Shown: positions 12,445 through 24,238, counted from the first letter of the stretch. The stretch: 64,000 nucleotides of DNA from Akebia trifoliata (GCA_017979445.1 CM030715.1:8920187-8984186); one strand, 5' to 3'. Numbers and translations: made by a program. The notes: generated from the sequence alone by a model not told the origin.

Positions 12445-13225
12445 TGATCCTCGATTGCGAGTACCACATCTACTAAGGATTGAAGTCGTCACCATTCATA
12501 TTGTAAGTGGATGTGAATGGTCACCCGATGCATGTATTTGTAAAAGTTTATCATTTTAGCACATAGTGACTCTCGATGGATAAGGTACAGATCAACCTTG
12601 AGATCGGGGTAAGCGGCTCTATTGGAGAAAATGGAAGGTGTTAAGCACCCTTTTTTCCCTGCCAAATGGTGGTAACCTCAAATAACTTGATCATTTTTAA
12701 GGAAAAAGTAAACAATATTAAATGCCACGTGTCGGTGACTTGTATCTCAAGTAGGAATTTGCTTTCGGCTTGATTATGGGATCATCCCATCGAAGGGGTT
12801 AATCCCTATAAATAATTAGCCTTGGAAATTATATGATTTTGAAAAAATATTGGCTATGATTACGGATCCATTCTCATGAGTTGAGAAGGATCCAGATTCA
12901 TGTTGCCTCAAAACGTTTTAAAAGGTTTAAAGATCAATTTTATTTTGGAAGTGATTACAACCCCTATACTTTCAACAAAATTGAAGTCTGATCTACCAGA
13001 GATAGGGGAGGAGGATCATTGCATCTTATAGGCTCTCTAAAATAAAAATAAAGAGAGGAGGGGGGTAATAGAAGAGGGAGGTGGAGAAGGTAGAGAAAGA
13101 GAGGGGGGTAGTGATCCTTTTGACCTACTTTGAAGCTTTGATCTTACTTTTCTTTCTTTTTTTCATCTTCTTCAATGTCTTCTTAGGTCCTTAGTAACAT
13201 GTGAGAGTGTATTTTCTTTTTAGAA

Positions 13226-13230
13226 GATTG
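13226..13230. repeat. Target-site duplication GATTG, left copy
   Basis: GATTG directly precedes the LTR start TGTAGACACC at 13231; the second copy is at 16958-16962 directly after the LTR end. Confidence 0.85.
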
Positions 13231-13796
13231 TGTAGACACCCCATTTTTGCATCTGCCTAATTCGACAATTTGTCACCCGGTTACTGTGAATTCCTAATGA
13301 TGATCACAAAGAACTCGAAGGTTTGTAAGTACTATCCCTGATTCCCTCCATTTTCAATCTTTTCATCTCCCCTACTCGTTACGACTCGACATAGAAATTC
13401 ACGCACGCTTAGGATCACCACACGTTATACCCGATTTAGCAAGCACGCACGCTTAGGCTCGCCACACAGTTCGATAACGTAGAGATATCGCCATGCTAGG
13501 AAAATATGACTTTGAAACATAGAAATAATCACGTTGGGACTAAAAGAAACCTCACGCCAGAATTCGTAAAAATCCGCAAAAATCGATAAAATGACGAAAA
13601 TACCCCTCATAAATTTTGGACCTCCGAAAAACCTTGAAAATGCCTCAATTGCACTCAGAACATGATTTCGAATCTAACGAAAAGCAAACCGACGAAAACA
13701 GAGAAATTTAAGAAAAATAATAAAAATGATCGAAATACCCCTCGACCTCTGAACTCAACTTAGAGATCTCGATCCTTAGGAAAATGTAATAAAAAT

Positions 13797-14270
13797 CGAA
13801 ATCAAATTAAAAATTAAACAATTAAAACTTAAAATTTAATTCAAAATTAAACAATTAAAATCAAATTCAAAATTAAACAATTAAAATCAATTTTAAAATT
13901 AAACAATTCAAAATTAAAATCAAGCAACAATTAAAATTAAAATAACTAAACATTTAAAATTAAAATCGAACAACCAATCAAATCAAAATTAAAACACAAC
14001 CAACAAATCGAATCAATCATTAAAGTTAAATTGAAATTCTGCCAAAATCTTATCAACAAATTTAAAATTCGGAGTCAAATTCAATCGAGCAACCAAATGA
14101 AATCGAAATCAAACGATCAATTAAAAATCAAATTAAAATTTTTAACTAAACCCAAAAATTCAAAATTTGTCAATTAATAAAACTCAAAAATAAAAAAATT
14201 TAATTAACCGACAAAAACTTGAAATAAAGTAATTAACTAATCAATCGACCAACAATAACTCAACAAACAA
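13797..14270. repeat. AT-rich tandem repeats in LTR B
   Basis: Many diverged copies of AAATTAAACAATTAAAATCA-like units of about 20-25 bp. They resemble in style, but not in sequence, the AAGTCAATCAAGCAAGA repeats in the LTRs of G. Confidence 0.7.
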
Positions 14271-15359
14271 AGTACAAGTAGCGTGGGATCGCCCCACCAC
14301 CATTCTCCCAAAAAAAGGAAATACGCGTTAATTGAAAGAAAAAGGAGAAAGAAAATAAAAAATTAGAAAGGAAAAAAATGAAAAATAGAAAATTCGTTTC
14401 TATTAAAAAGGAGTCATCCTCTTCTCTTCTTCTTGGCCAAAGGGACTGCTCAAGGGGCTGAACGGCTTTTGTTCTCTCCTTGAAGGCTCTCTCTCAATGT
14501 CCTTGGATCTCTGCACTTCATTTTCCTCTCCTCTGCTCATTATTAAGTTCTTTAACAGCCCCCCATTTCTTTCTTCTCTCCCCCATGTCCTCTTGGACAG
14601 CAACCAAGAAAGGAAGAAGGAGAAAGAAGGAGTCTTTGTTCGTATCTCTGCCTGCAACTGCTCTCCTCAGCCCTCATTCACGTTTTACCCTTCAACAGCC
14701 CCTTCATCTTCATCTTCTTTGGCTGAACCTGTTACATAACCCACTGCTGCACCACTTGCAACACACCCTACTCTTGAATACCCCAACCTTGCTGCAAGCA
14801 TCTCCATTACAGTCTGCCCAGCCAGCCCTTTTTCACGTTTTACTCTGCCCAGCCCCACTCCCTCTACACTCATCTCCATCCCCAACATCATTACAATTTC
14901 CTCATTGCACCGCACCCTCCAAAGCTCTCTCAATCTCTGGATGACCTCCTCTCCCATACGATCTCTCTCTACCCCCTTTTATATCCCTACAACATATTCC
15001 ATTGCCGTCATTACTATGACACATTCCATTGCAGCCAAGCCTCTACAACTGAGAGTTGCAACCACGTTTTTGCTGCCCAGCTAAGCCTCTTCACCATTAC
15101 TGTAATCGCATTTGTTTTTGCTGCTATAACCTTCTCAGCCTTCAGCCCCCTCTCCATCGTTACAGCACCTATCACAACAGTCTCTCTTTGCCTTCATCTC
15201 TACGTACTCTTGTTTCTCGCGTCTCCACAGCAGCGAGTGTTCACAGGCCTTGGGGTCATTTCTGAAGGAGAGAGTCGATTCTCCATTCATGGTTCAATAG
15301 GTAAGTATAGCTTTAGTTTGTTTTATTTTGTATTTTTTTTTCTCTTTGTTTTCACGAAA

Positions 15360-15850
15360 CATTTTTTTATGTAATTATAGGATTAGGAAAAGGATATTTA
15401 TGCGATTTTTCTTTATTTTTTTTTATTTATTCTTGTGCATTGAATAGGATTCGGTAGCTTTTTTTTATTTTATGTATTTTTATATTTTTTGTAGCGGTAG
15501 GACTAGGAGGGAATTTTTCTTTTATTTTATATTATGTAGTTTTTTTTGTTTTTTTATGTCGACAGGATTAGGATAATTTTTATGTTTTCTTGTCTATGCT
15601 CTAGTTATTCTTTTACATATCGACAAGATTAGGAGAACGTTTTTAGGCATCTCTCTTGTTTATTTCTATCTTTTATTTTTTTTGTTCTATTTTTGTGTAT
15701 TGATAGGATTAGGAGATTTTTTTAATGTAATTTTTATTTTATTATTTTTGTACACCAATTAGGTTAGGAGAATATTTATTTATTATATTTCCTTAGGTTG
15801 TTATTTATTTTTCTTTTTTTGCATGTTGATAGGATTAAGGAATTTTTTTA
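15360..15850. repeat. Diverged T-rich repeats with TAGGATTAGGA
   Basis: Eight or so units of about 50-90 bp, each a T-rich stretch ending in a variant of GATAGGATTAGGA (for example near 15381, 15448, 15499, 15565, 15626, 15705, 15762 and 15829). The T-rich parts vary and the purine motif is kept. Confidence 0.65.
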
Positions 15851-16753
15851 TATGTTAAAATGTCACGATCATGATGCTCAAATTAGATTGGTATAACTTA
15901 TTATAATGTGCAAGATCCTCGCATTATTTTAAGGCTGTTCCATGTGGTTAGGGTATTTTTTGACTTGATAAACATGCATGTCGTTGAATAATAGTTGCTT
16001 TGGAAAGATCGAAAATCATGAATGCATGTCCGTTTGATTATTTTGAGAATTGGTTGAATGTGGGATTCTTCATTATTATTTTGTTAATTTTCAATTATAG
16101 GATTCATCATAAATTCATAATTCCCTGATTTGGAAACTCTTATTTGTAATCCCATTGGAAAATTCATATTCAAAATTTTTCTGATATGAAAATTGCATAA
16201 TTGTCTATTTAAGGAAGGAATATATTTATAAATTCCTATTTTAGGAATTTTACATCTTATCAATTTTCAATTTAGATGATTTTGCAATTTCGTATTTAGA
16301 AAGGTCATGGATTTAGAAGTTTCTAACTCAAAATTGTGATCTTTGAAAAATTTCTATTTTTGGGAATGTTCCATTTTTTAAGAAATTTCTAATTTGGGAA
16401 TTCAACACATATATTTCTGAATTCTAATTTGGGAAACTTCAGATTCCAATTTGGAGATCCGAAGTTCTAATTTGACAGTTTCTATTTTGGATAGTTTGGA
16501 AAATATTTGCAGGTGAAAATTTTTAATTGATTTTAGATCATGGAGCTAATCACGGCTTTTTCAAATCCTTCCATATTTTATAAAATTCAAAGAATGATTA
16601 TGTAATAATTGGGATAATTTTAGCCATAGGATTTGTTCGACGAACTCAACATAAGTTGATGATGATGATCAGACTGTGATCTTGACCGTAGTCTCTGTGT
16701 GTTGACCATAGGATGATCTTGGATTGTAGTAGAGACCGATCATCTTGATTGGG

Positions 16754-16785
16754 CGGGTTCGGTGCCTAACACCTTTCGAAACCCG
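16754..16785 (+). promoter_or_regulatory. U5 hairpin of LTR B
   Basis: CGGGTTCG and CGAAACCCG flank the core GGTGCCTAACACC and can pair with one bulged A. This belongs to the conserved LTR hairpin series described in the findings. Confidence 0.6.
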
Positions 16786-16957
16786 TAATCTGACCCCTTA
16801 CCCATTTCTTTGATCCGTGGATTGACCCATATCCACTTGGAGTTATTTATGGTTCTTAGACTTAAACTAGGTGGCGACCCCCATTTTTCAAAAGTCCCCC
16901 ATTTAATAAATCGGACCCCTATCCACTATTTAGTGAAAAAGGGTCGAGGCGATTTCA

Positions 16958-16962
16958 GATTG
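16958..16962. repeat. Target-site duplication GATTG, right copy
   Basis: Identical to 13226-13230; marks the right end of solo LTR B. Confidence 0.85.
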
Positions 16963-18161
16963 ATGTGAGAATAGAGAAGAGATGAATAGAGAATCAATTT
17001 TTTTAGTGAGACTTGGTATCTTATTTTGGAAAGAGGAGGGGGTATTTATAGGTGTTTGGAGAATACCTTAGGGGTATAATGGGGTGAAGAGTTGGGAAAA
17101 TGGATAATGGCATGGTTTTTAGGTGGAGGTATGAAATTTGGAGTTAAAAAGAGGGGTAATTATGTAATAAGTGGAAATGGGTAGTGTTTAGGTTCAAATG
17201 GTTTGGATCCACCCAAATCCATTTTGGTAGAGTGTTTGGTGAGATGAGATGAGTGATGCTTGATGGAGAGAATGGGGATGTAAGGTATAAGGTATTTGAT
17301 TGAGTGTTAGGTTGATTGAGGAGGTGATGTGTTTAGATTAAAATAATGGGTGGCATAAGAGATTGATTGATTGGATTTTATGAGAATTGAGGGGATGATG
17401 ACATGTGGCAAAGGTGATGAGAGAGTGAGATGATTAGGTATGTTGATTGGTGATGGTAGTTGTTTGATTAGAGATAAAGGTATAGATTAGTTTGGTGATG
17501 ATGATTGGAGGTGTGGGTTGTGATGTAAGTTGTTGGAGTGTTTTAGGGAAAAGTGATGAGTTAGGGTGTAGGAAATATGGGTTATGATGTGGGTGGTTGA
17601 TGGTATTAGAAAAGGGTGATAGGTTAGGTTAGGGTAAGGTATGGGTTGAAGTGATTTTTGGAGAGAGGTGAGAGGTTAGATAGATTGTTAGAGAAAGGTA
17701 ATGGGGGTAGGTAGTTAGATGAGGGAGGTGAAAGGGGATGATGACATGTGTCACCTTTTGATGATAAAGTGGTGATTGGTTTGATGTGGATGATGGTTTA
17801 TGTGTTAGGGTTGTAGGTTGGATAATGAATTGGATATGGATAATGATTTGTGGGCTTTGTAGTGTTGGGCTTGGGTTTTAGAGATGGCTTTAGATTTTAG
17901 AAATTGTTTAGGAGTTACATTGGAAATGGTTATGAGGGTTTAAGTCGGTTTTAGATTTTAGGTGATGAGGAATCAAGTTTAGGTTAGGGGGAGGGGAAAG
18001 GTGAGAGATTGATTTTGGAGGATTGAGGGTTTATGGGCCTTAGGTGGGCTTAGAGTATTTTCAGATTTGGAAGTAGTGTGGTGGAGGGTACAAGAGGTAG
18101 TAGGCGTCCCAAGTCTCATTTTTTAATTTTATTCATTTTTTGGGAGTTTTTGAAATTATTG

Positions 18162-18627
18162 GATCGGTCAAAATGCCACGTGTTGGCTAATCGGGCTTTT
18201 TAGGCCCGTTAGGGAATTTTAATGAAAATCAGGTATTTTTGGATATAAGAGCGAAGTGGTGAAGGTTGGGAAGGTGTAGGGTAGGTCAAATCCCTTTGGT
18301 GGGTCCCCTAGACCATTAAGAGGTCTTAGGGGCATCGATTTGGTCAAAATGTCAAATTTCAATGATTTGGGCTCTTGAGGCCCATTGACAAATTTTGTTG
18401 GAAAATTGATATTTTCAAATTTTGAGAGTAGAGCGGGGTAGATGGGACTATATCGAGTCTTTTCAGGTGGGCCCATTAGACCATTAGGAGGTCTTAGGAG
18501 CCTCGACTCGATCAAAATGTTATTTTTAACTGGTTTTGGTCCTTGAGGCCTATTAATGAACTTTATTGAAAAATCAATATTTTTGGACCCTTTCGAGTAT
18601 GGGCCAGTTCAAATTGGGGTGTCTACA
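18162..18627 (-). repeat. 170-bp tandem repeat at the U3 start of LTR D
   Basis: Three copies begin at about 18162, 18337 and 18505 (plus coordinates), each opening with GGTCAAAATG or GATCAAAATG, then a GGCC palindromic stretch and a CCATTAGGAGGTCTTAGG-type block. The third is cut off by the LTR end at 18627. Periods are 175 and 168 bp. Confidence 0.8.
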
Positions 18628-18645
18628 ACTGCCCTTCTTTGTAGG
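18628..18645 (-). promoter_or_regulatory. Element D polypurine tract
   Basis: Minus-strand ACAAAGAAGGGCAGT immediately precedes TGTAGACACCCC, the LTR start. It is purine-rich and equivalent in position to the PPTs of A and G. Confidence 0.65.
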
Positions 18646-19383
18646 AATTACGTGCAAAGAATAGACTAAACCCCTATTTGTACGAGCTAGAAAATTTTAT
18701 AAAACACGATTTCGGATTATCGATTGAATTGATGATTTTTGTAGAAAATGGCTACTCAAGCACGGGGTCTAACAGAGTTTTGCCTTATTAATTCCTTGAT
18801 CTGGATAGCATGAAGCTCATTTGAGATCTCAAATTTGATGAAAATTTGATGACTTTTGAAAATTGAATAGTTTAGTCGCGTTTTGTCAAATTAGAGTTTA
18901 AGATTAACTCGAAAGGATTTTGAAATTCTTTTTGATTTTTGTATTTTTGACTTTTTTATTTGATTTTTTTGCATTTTTGATTTTTTGGTATTTTGTATTT
19001 TGTATTTTTTTTATTATTTTATTTATTTTTTATTATTTTGGTCAAAATTCCAATGTATTAAAATCTTCTGGTCTGTACTTCTAACACGGATAGATCAAAT
19101 TGTGTTTTGATTCGTATTTCAGGTACGGACGAATTATCTTTGACTTCATCCATTCTCTGAACACGGATGGGTTCATTTCAATTTCAACCATACTTTGAAT
19201 ACAGATAAGTCAGTTTTTGTTTTTACGTGTTTGGACCACAGACCAACATTATTCTTTCTTCTACAAAGTCGGTTCTAACAATGATTTTGCCCTAACATTC
19301 CACTTTTCATGATTGTACTTCCCTCTTCCACATTTTGGGTATATTTTTCTCTCTTTTTTCCTCAAAGTTTCTTCTCAAGTTCC
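18646..19383. other. Element D region between antisense ORF and PPT
   Basis: No coding match. It contains a T-rich low-complexity run (18940-19040) and two to three diverged copies, about 60-70 bp apart, of a motif around ACACGGATRGR (19080-19220), the start of another degenerate 3' array. Confidence 0.5.
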
Positions 19384-20488
19384 ATGGAGGTGCCCCCTAT
19401 TCTTTCCAACTTGAAACGGTATGGCGTTGTCGATCCTTTTTTAGGTAGTTGGATAGATGGCATGGATAATGATGAGAAAGCTCAATGGTGTTTAAATAAG
19501 TTGGGATTCACTGTTTCTTTGCTAAAGATTCCATTGCAATGGAGCCTAATCGAGGCAATGTTAGGTTGTTAGGTTCTCGAGCTTAATCTTTTTCGATTTG
19601 GGCACATGAAATGACTCCCACTATTGAGGAATTTGAAGTGTTGTTGGGGCTCGAGATGTTGGGTATGATCGTAGTTCCGCTATTGCGTGATGGGTACCGA
19701 AGTGAGGCTTCCGACTTCTTGGGTATAAACCGCAAGTTTTTGAAGATTCCGGATGGCGGATCGGTCTTGAAGACAATGTCTGAATCCTTTTTGATTCAAT
19801 GCCTTACGGATCCTTCGAAGCTGTTGATTTACTTTAATGCTCTCATTTTGATGGTGGTGACTCAATTTTTGTTTCCGAGTGGCGGAGACATCATATATCA
19901 TTCTCTTATTCACATGAGTCAACAAGTCTGGAAGGGATGCTGGTTGGCATCGATACTTTTGAGTGGAATGTTCCAATCTCTCACGTCTTGTTTGTTTGGT
20001 AGTGATCGAGTTTTATGAGGATGTGCTACACTCCTGCAAGTAAGTTCCAAACTTAGCTTATATTTAAATTTAAATTTAAGTTCACTAGTTTTTCAAGGTT
20101 TAGAATGCCCCTGTTATTGTAGCTTTGGTTTATGGATCACATGGCCTCAACTGAAGTTGTTAACCACCCATTTTGCGTTAATGCTGATCTCGTCCTTATG
20201 ATATCGAGGCGAGTTGCCCCCTTGGCCTAAGGTGGTACAGAAGAATAATATGCTTTTATTTGTAATCTTGGTGATGAAGAAGTGCGATGGGTTGGTGCAT
20301 TCCAACCTCGAAAGTCTTCCATGATTGCATTTTATGGTGTCCGTTTTCTCGTTTTAATTGGTTTTAGAGGTGCAACTCATTACGTACCACTTCGGGTTCT
20401 TCGGCAGTTTGGCTATGATCAAGGTGTGTTCATCCCTGAGAATTTCAATGCGTTGGTTGGTCTTTTGTCGACCACACTTCTGAGTTGA
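19384..20488 (+). pseudogene. Antisense ORF of element D, plant-mobile-domain-like protein
   Basis: The ORF starts ATG at 19384 (MEVPPILSNLKRYG) and runs opposite to its host element. Marks of the plant-mobile/DUF7745-like proteins are visible: SLIEAM, MTPTIEEFEVLLG, W-rich segments, then GFRGATHYVPLRVLRQFGYD near 20365-20430. A stop lies at 19570 and the frame shifts near 19600. A short intron with GTAAGT donor (20040) and TTGTAG acceptor (20121-20122) is likely, followed by VYGSHMASTEV. Antisense ORFs of this kind occur between pol and the 3' LTR of several Tat elements. The role is unknown, and the copy is broken. It shares its C-terminal plan with the sense ORF1 of element G (34822). Confidence 0.65.
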
Positions 20489-20499
20489 CTCGTGAAAGA

Positions 20500-20989
20500 A
20501 TTGAGTCGAGTTGAGGTTTTGAATCGACCCGTCTTTGACCCCAAAATGTCCCTTGTCTGATATTTTCTTTTTCTTCTAATGCCTCTAGTTTGGTATTATT
20601 TTCCTTTTTGTAAATTTTTTTGGTTCTTTTTTAATGCCCTTAGTTTGACATTCTTTTCTTTTCTGTCAATTCTTTTGACTCTTTCTTTTAATGCCCCTAG
20701 TTTGACATTACTTCTTTTGAATCTTTCAATAGGGGATTTTCCTTTTGGACGACACTTTTCTTAAGAGATTACATTTTTTTGTGATCGGGCCTGAAGTAAC
20801 TTCTTAGGTTGCCTATGTACCTCAAATATTTTTTTTTCTTTTTTGGGATCAGGTCAAAACGTGGTCTATACAAAGATTCCCTTCTAAGGTTGGTTGGTGT
20901 GGTATAGAAAGAAAAGGCTATTGATGTTTTTAGAGGTTGCGATGGACTAAAGAAGGTTTTTTTTTCTTGGTAAGACAGGAAAATGGTTC
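20500..20989 (-). other. Post-pol trailer of A or D
   Basis: On the minus strand 20860-20770 matches the segment just downstream of pol in G (53550-53640), including the GATCGGGCCTGAAGTAACTT block seen on the plus strand. At 20570-20720 three copies of an AATGCCCCTAGTTTGAC motif (plus strand) give PPT-like CTAGGGGCATT on the minus strand. Confidence 0.6.
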
Positions 20990-21530
20990 GACTACAGAAA
21001 GCATCATTTGGTGAAATATTACTTTATTTGATCAAGGTTTTCAAGAACTCGATATCTTGATTGCTCTATCGAATAAGGTCTTCTTTTGAGAATAAGTAAT
21101 CTTCAGTCTTCTTCTGAGAAGGAGTAATCTTCAATCTTCTTCTACGAAATTGAGTGTGATTGAGCTCTTTGTATTTGACATTGACTTGTTCAATAATTTC
21201 CAAACTTTGAAAGAAATCTCAATTCTTTTGCTAATGAGAAAACATGATGAATCCCTTCTTGTGGGTCTTAACACTTTTGTCGATTGTTTCAACTACATCA
21301 TTCTTGACTGATAATCTTTAATTTTGAAGTTCATCCTCAATTTTAAGACTTCTATTTTGGTGCAATCTATCAATATATCCTCATGAGACCATGCAGGAAC
21401 GTTGTTGAATTTCTCAAGTAAGTTTATTATTCTCTTATGTTCCCCTAAGGATAATGTAGTATCCATTTGCACTTTTTGAGTGTACTTTTTAATTCTAATA
21501 TTTATCAAATTTGATTAGTGAGCTTTGATG
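20990..21530 (-). pseudogene. Pol remnant of element A: RT leader fused to integrase tail
   Basis: Minus-strand codons at 21508-21293 read NIRIKKYTQKVQ...EHKRIINLLEKFNNVPAWSHED, the leader just ahead of RT (compare G at 50150-50275), then a stretch like the first RT helix (LRMNFKIKDYQ). The sequence next passes within about 250 bp to LENLDQIK, equivalent to NLDQIK at the end of integrase in G. All RT, RNase H and nearly all integrase motifs are missing. Element E (58390-58937) has the same joined structure. There is no catalytic capacity. Confidence 0.75.
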
Positions 21531-22389
21531 CATTTCTATGTCAAATTTTATATTCACATTATTATTACATGCATGATAATAAAAAACTTTTTTATTTATT
21601 GAAAAAAAAAAAAAACATAGACTGACAAACTTGACTAAAACTCGAAAATTAAATAAAGACTAACGTAACTGAAATAACCAACTGAATTTCAAAACTAACA
21701 AAAATTGAACTAAAACTAAAAAGAAACACAGGGACACTTATCTAAAAAATGGGGAGGTCCTTCTAGGTGGATGGACATAATACTATGGTAGAAAGGTCGA
21801 CTACTTGGACTTGACGATGGTATCTTGGTAAGACGACTCTTTTGATGGACCTAAAGTGGCACAGATGGCGGTTTAGAACGTTTGGGAGTAATTATTACCT
21901 TAGTAGAAGTACACATAAGATTAATCATTGATTCAGAAGGTTTGACTCTTAACCACATGATTAAAATTTTGAAATTAATTAGCCCAAGTCTAGTGGGAAA
22001 TATGGAATTCAAATGAACTATAAGTCTATAATGATCAAGAAGGTGATAAAGATTAGAAACGGATTTACCCCTGATTGGGATTGAACCTTTGATAAGACAA
22101 ATTAATTTAACTCCAAGATTGAATCTTTTTGGTATAAAATAGTTTGAATCTTTGAAAGTAAAACCAATTGGTCCAACTGTTTTAGTGTTGATCAATTCGA
22201 TGCATTTGTTGATTGGGCCAATTGATTTACATTTCACACATTAGGTCAGACCAATATTGCAGATTTAGTTTGAACAGTTTGGATCAGTCTGCCCACTTAC
22301 CTATTGATTGGATTGAATAGAACAACCCAGTAATAACCATAGTCAGTTTGGGTCATTACCTATAGGAAGGTTCGTAGACTCTAGGTTTA

Positions 22390-23060
22390 CTACGTGCAAT
22401 GCAATTTATCTGGTCACCATTGCCCAAGTGCACCTATATACCTCTCGAGCGTATTCAATCGGATGGTATGTGGTAACTTGGTTTGATATACCATATAGGT
22501 GATAATCTAAGATTCCAACCCAAATCTCTGAAGTCAAAAGCAACCAGTTTAATCCCCATTGAGAGGTGACACATGATGCTCAGAAAGGACACTCTTAAGT
22601 TACCTATTGTCTAGAATAGACGTTGTCTATCCCCCTTGTATCGTAATACATCGGGGCAGGATCTTGCTTAGGCATTGATTTTAACTAAGAAGTACAGTTG
22701 GTAAACTTAGATTAACTTTGATATATCATATAGGTACGAGTCTAGGGTTGACGATCAGGAATGTGACTTTGCGGCTTACAATAAGCCAAAGGCTTAGGTC
22801 GCTCCAGCGTGAGTGCATCGATATACCTTTCAAAATCAACTGATCAAACGGTACTGATGCCCTAATTTTATATACCCTAAGATACGTGACTGGAGTTGTG
22901 ATTTTCATGAATGGCGTCGCATCTCCGAAAAGACTGGGCCACACACTAGTGCCACGCTGGCTACAAGGGACATGCAAACATGCAATGCAACATTTTAAAC
23001 GTGCTAGTGGTGTGTGCCAAGTAGGGTGGGGGTGTGCTCGGGGCATTTTTCAAAAAATTG
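22390..23060 (-). repeat. Leader block shared with elements G and J
   Basis: Minus-strand copy of a leader segment with GGGTATAT..., the CACTAGTG-containing CCACGCTGGC region and the CCCGAGCACACCCCCACC region. Corresponding plus-strand copies lie at 33640-34400 and 61650-62000. Confidence 0.7.
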
Positions 23061-24238
23061 GCTCATGGGCCAGATCAAACCATCAACATATATATATCAG
23101 ATATATATTAATCAAAATAATTCAAAGCCCATCACATCAAAGTTAAGATCAAAGCAAGAACATCAAAATATATCTATCGAGATCATGGCATATTAGATGG
23201 GCAATCAACGAATATAATAAAGAATATTCAATTTGATCCAACATTAAAACAAGCACAAAGATTTTTTATTTTTTTAATTCAAAGAAAATGATTTTTTTTT
23301 CTATGGTCCAATTAAGGGTTGCTTTTGGGCGACCCAAAACGATTCGGGATTTCAAAGAATATTTGATTGAGGATAGAATGATAATTGTTGAGCATAAGGA
23401 GGTATGATATATTTTTTTATTTTTTTTATTTTTGCCACTTGGTGAGGTCCAAACTAACTTAACTAACACAATAAGATTTCAAAATTTTGCTAAGGGTCAT
23501 TAAGCCAACGTGATCGATAATCCAATGCCATGACCTTCTAGATTTGATAGAAAAGTTTGGATCTAAAAGTGAAATTGACGTTTTTTTACTTTGATCCATT
23601 GTTTTGAAAATGAGCGGCTATGAAATCAAATTTAAAATTAAAATTAATTTTAAAAAAAAATTTTGAAATTTTTTTGTAAAAAAAAAAGTAATTAGAATTT
23701 CATCAGCCACAAGCACATGGTATTGAATTACTCTTGGATGTCACGTGGAGAGATTAATGACCTTTAGCAAGATTTGAAATCTTATTAGCTAGTGAGGAGA
23801 GGAATCTTTTTTTTTTTAAAGTATGTTGTTGCCAGCACAACACTCACAACAACCTTTTTTTTTCTTAAAAAAAAAAAAAATCATAAACCAGCGTTAGCAA
23901 AAATTGGTGTGGCCATAGCTACTCCCAAACGACATAGGGAGTTTTTTTCTTCTACCACAGAAAGGGCTGCCATTGGTGTTTCTAATTTTTTATTTTTAAA
24001 ACATCTTTCTCAATTGTTGATTTCTCAGCTTGAATCAAAGGCATGAGAAAAAAAAAACCGCAAAGATGGAAAGTGAACTTGAACTGGACTGTTGCCATGA
24101 TTCACAGATCAGTGAGAAAAAAAATCCTTGCAGGGATTTAAAGGGATTTCTTGAATTAAATCGATGAAACTATTTTTTCCTTTTCTTTGAAGATAAATCT
24201 GGGATTTGTTGAAGACGAAGTCCCTAAAGTCTCGACTC

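Larger units (their letters stand above)
13231..16957 (+). mobile_element. Solo LTR B, 3727 bp, with target-site duplication
   Basis: It starts TGTAGACACCCC and ends GATTTCA, with GATTG on both sides. No PBS or internal sequence follows, so it is a solo LTR left by recombination between the two LTRs of a complete element. The start is shared with the LTR fragment of F (59639) and the last 190 bp with the LTR of J (ending 61424), so all three belong to one family. It holds an AT-rich repeat (13797-14270), a pyrimidine-rich tract (14420-15260), a strong donor-like GGTAAGTATAG at 15300, T-rich repeats (15360-15850) and the U5 hairpin at 16754-16785. Apparent ORFs in the pyrimidine tract match no known protein. 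Confidence 0.85.
12445..18627 (-). repeat. Element D 3' LTR, split by solo LTR B
   Basis: On the minus strand it starts TGTAGACACCCC at 18627, with U3 down to a TATA-like CTATAAATAC (minus) at about 17050-17060. It is interrupted at 16962/13225 by B and resumes with R/U5 (13225-12445), including the hairpin core GGTGCTTAACACC at 12649-12637. Without B it measures about 2.45 kb. Its U3 begins with a 170-bp tandem repeat (separate entry). Confidence 0.65.
12445..20780 (-). mobile_element. Element D: partial Tat-type element nested in A
   Basis: A minus-strand LTR of a third family (right end at 18627, PPT at 18628-18645) is followed on its internal side by an antisense ORF, as in Tat elements that carry an extra ORF before the 3' LTR. 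The LTR continues to about 12445 on the far side of solo LTR B. No second D LTR was found, and the change from D to A somewhere in 20500-20800 is unresolved, so D may be truncated or recombined. The left limit rests on the spacing from the conserved U5 hairpin and a terminal TG. Confidence 0.55.

Noticed and set aside
14403..15265. Several ORFs in the pyrimidine-rich part of solo LTR B
   Set aside because: Low-complexity Ser/Leu/Pro-rich translations on both strands with no homology; they result from base composition.
22726..23196. Short ORFs on both strands in the element A leader
   Set aside because: They fall in the non-coding leader block shared with G and J, where the frames are not conserved.
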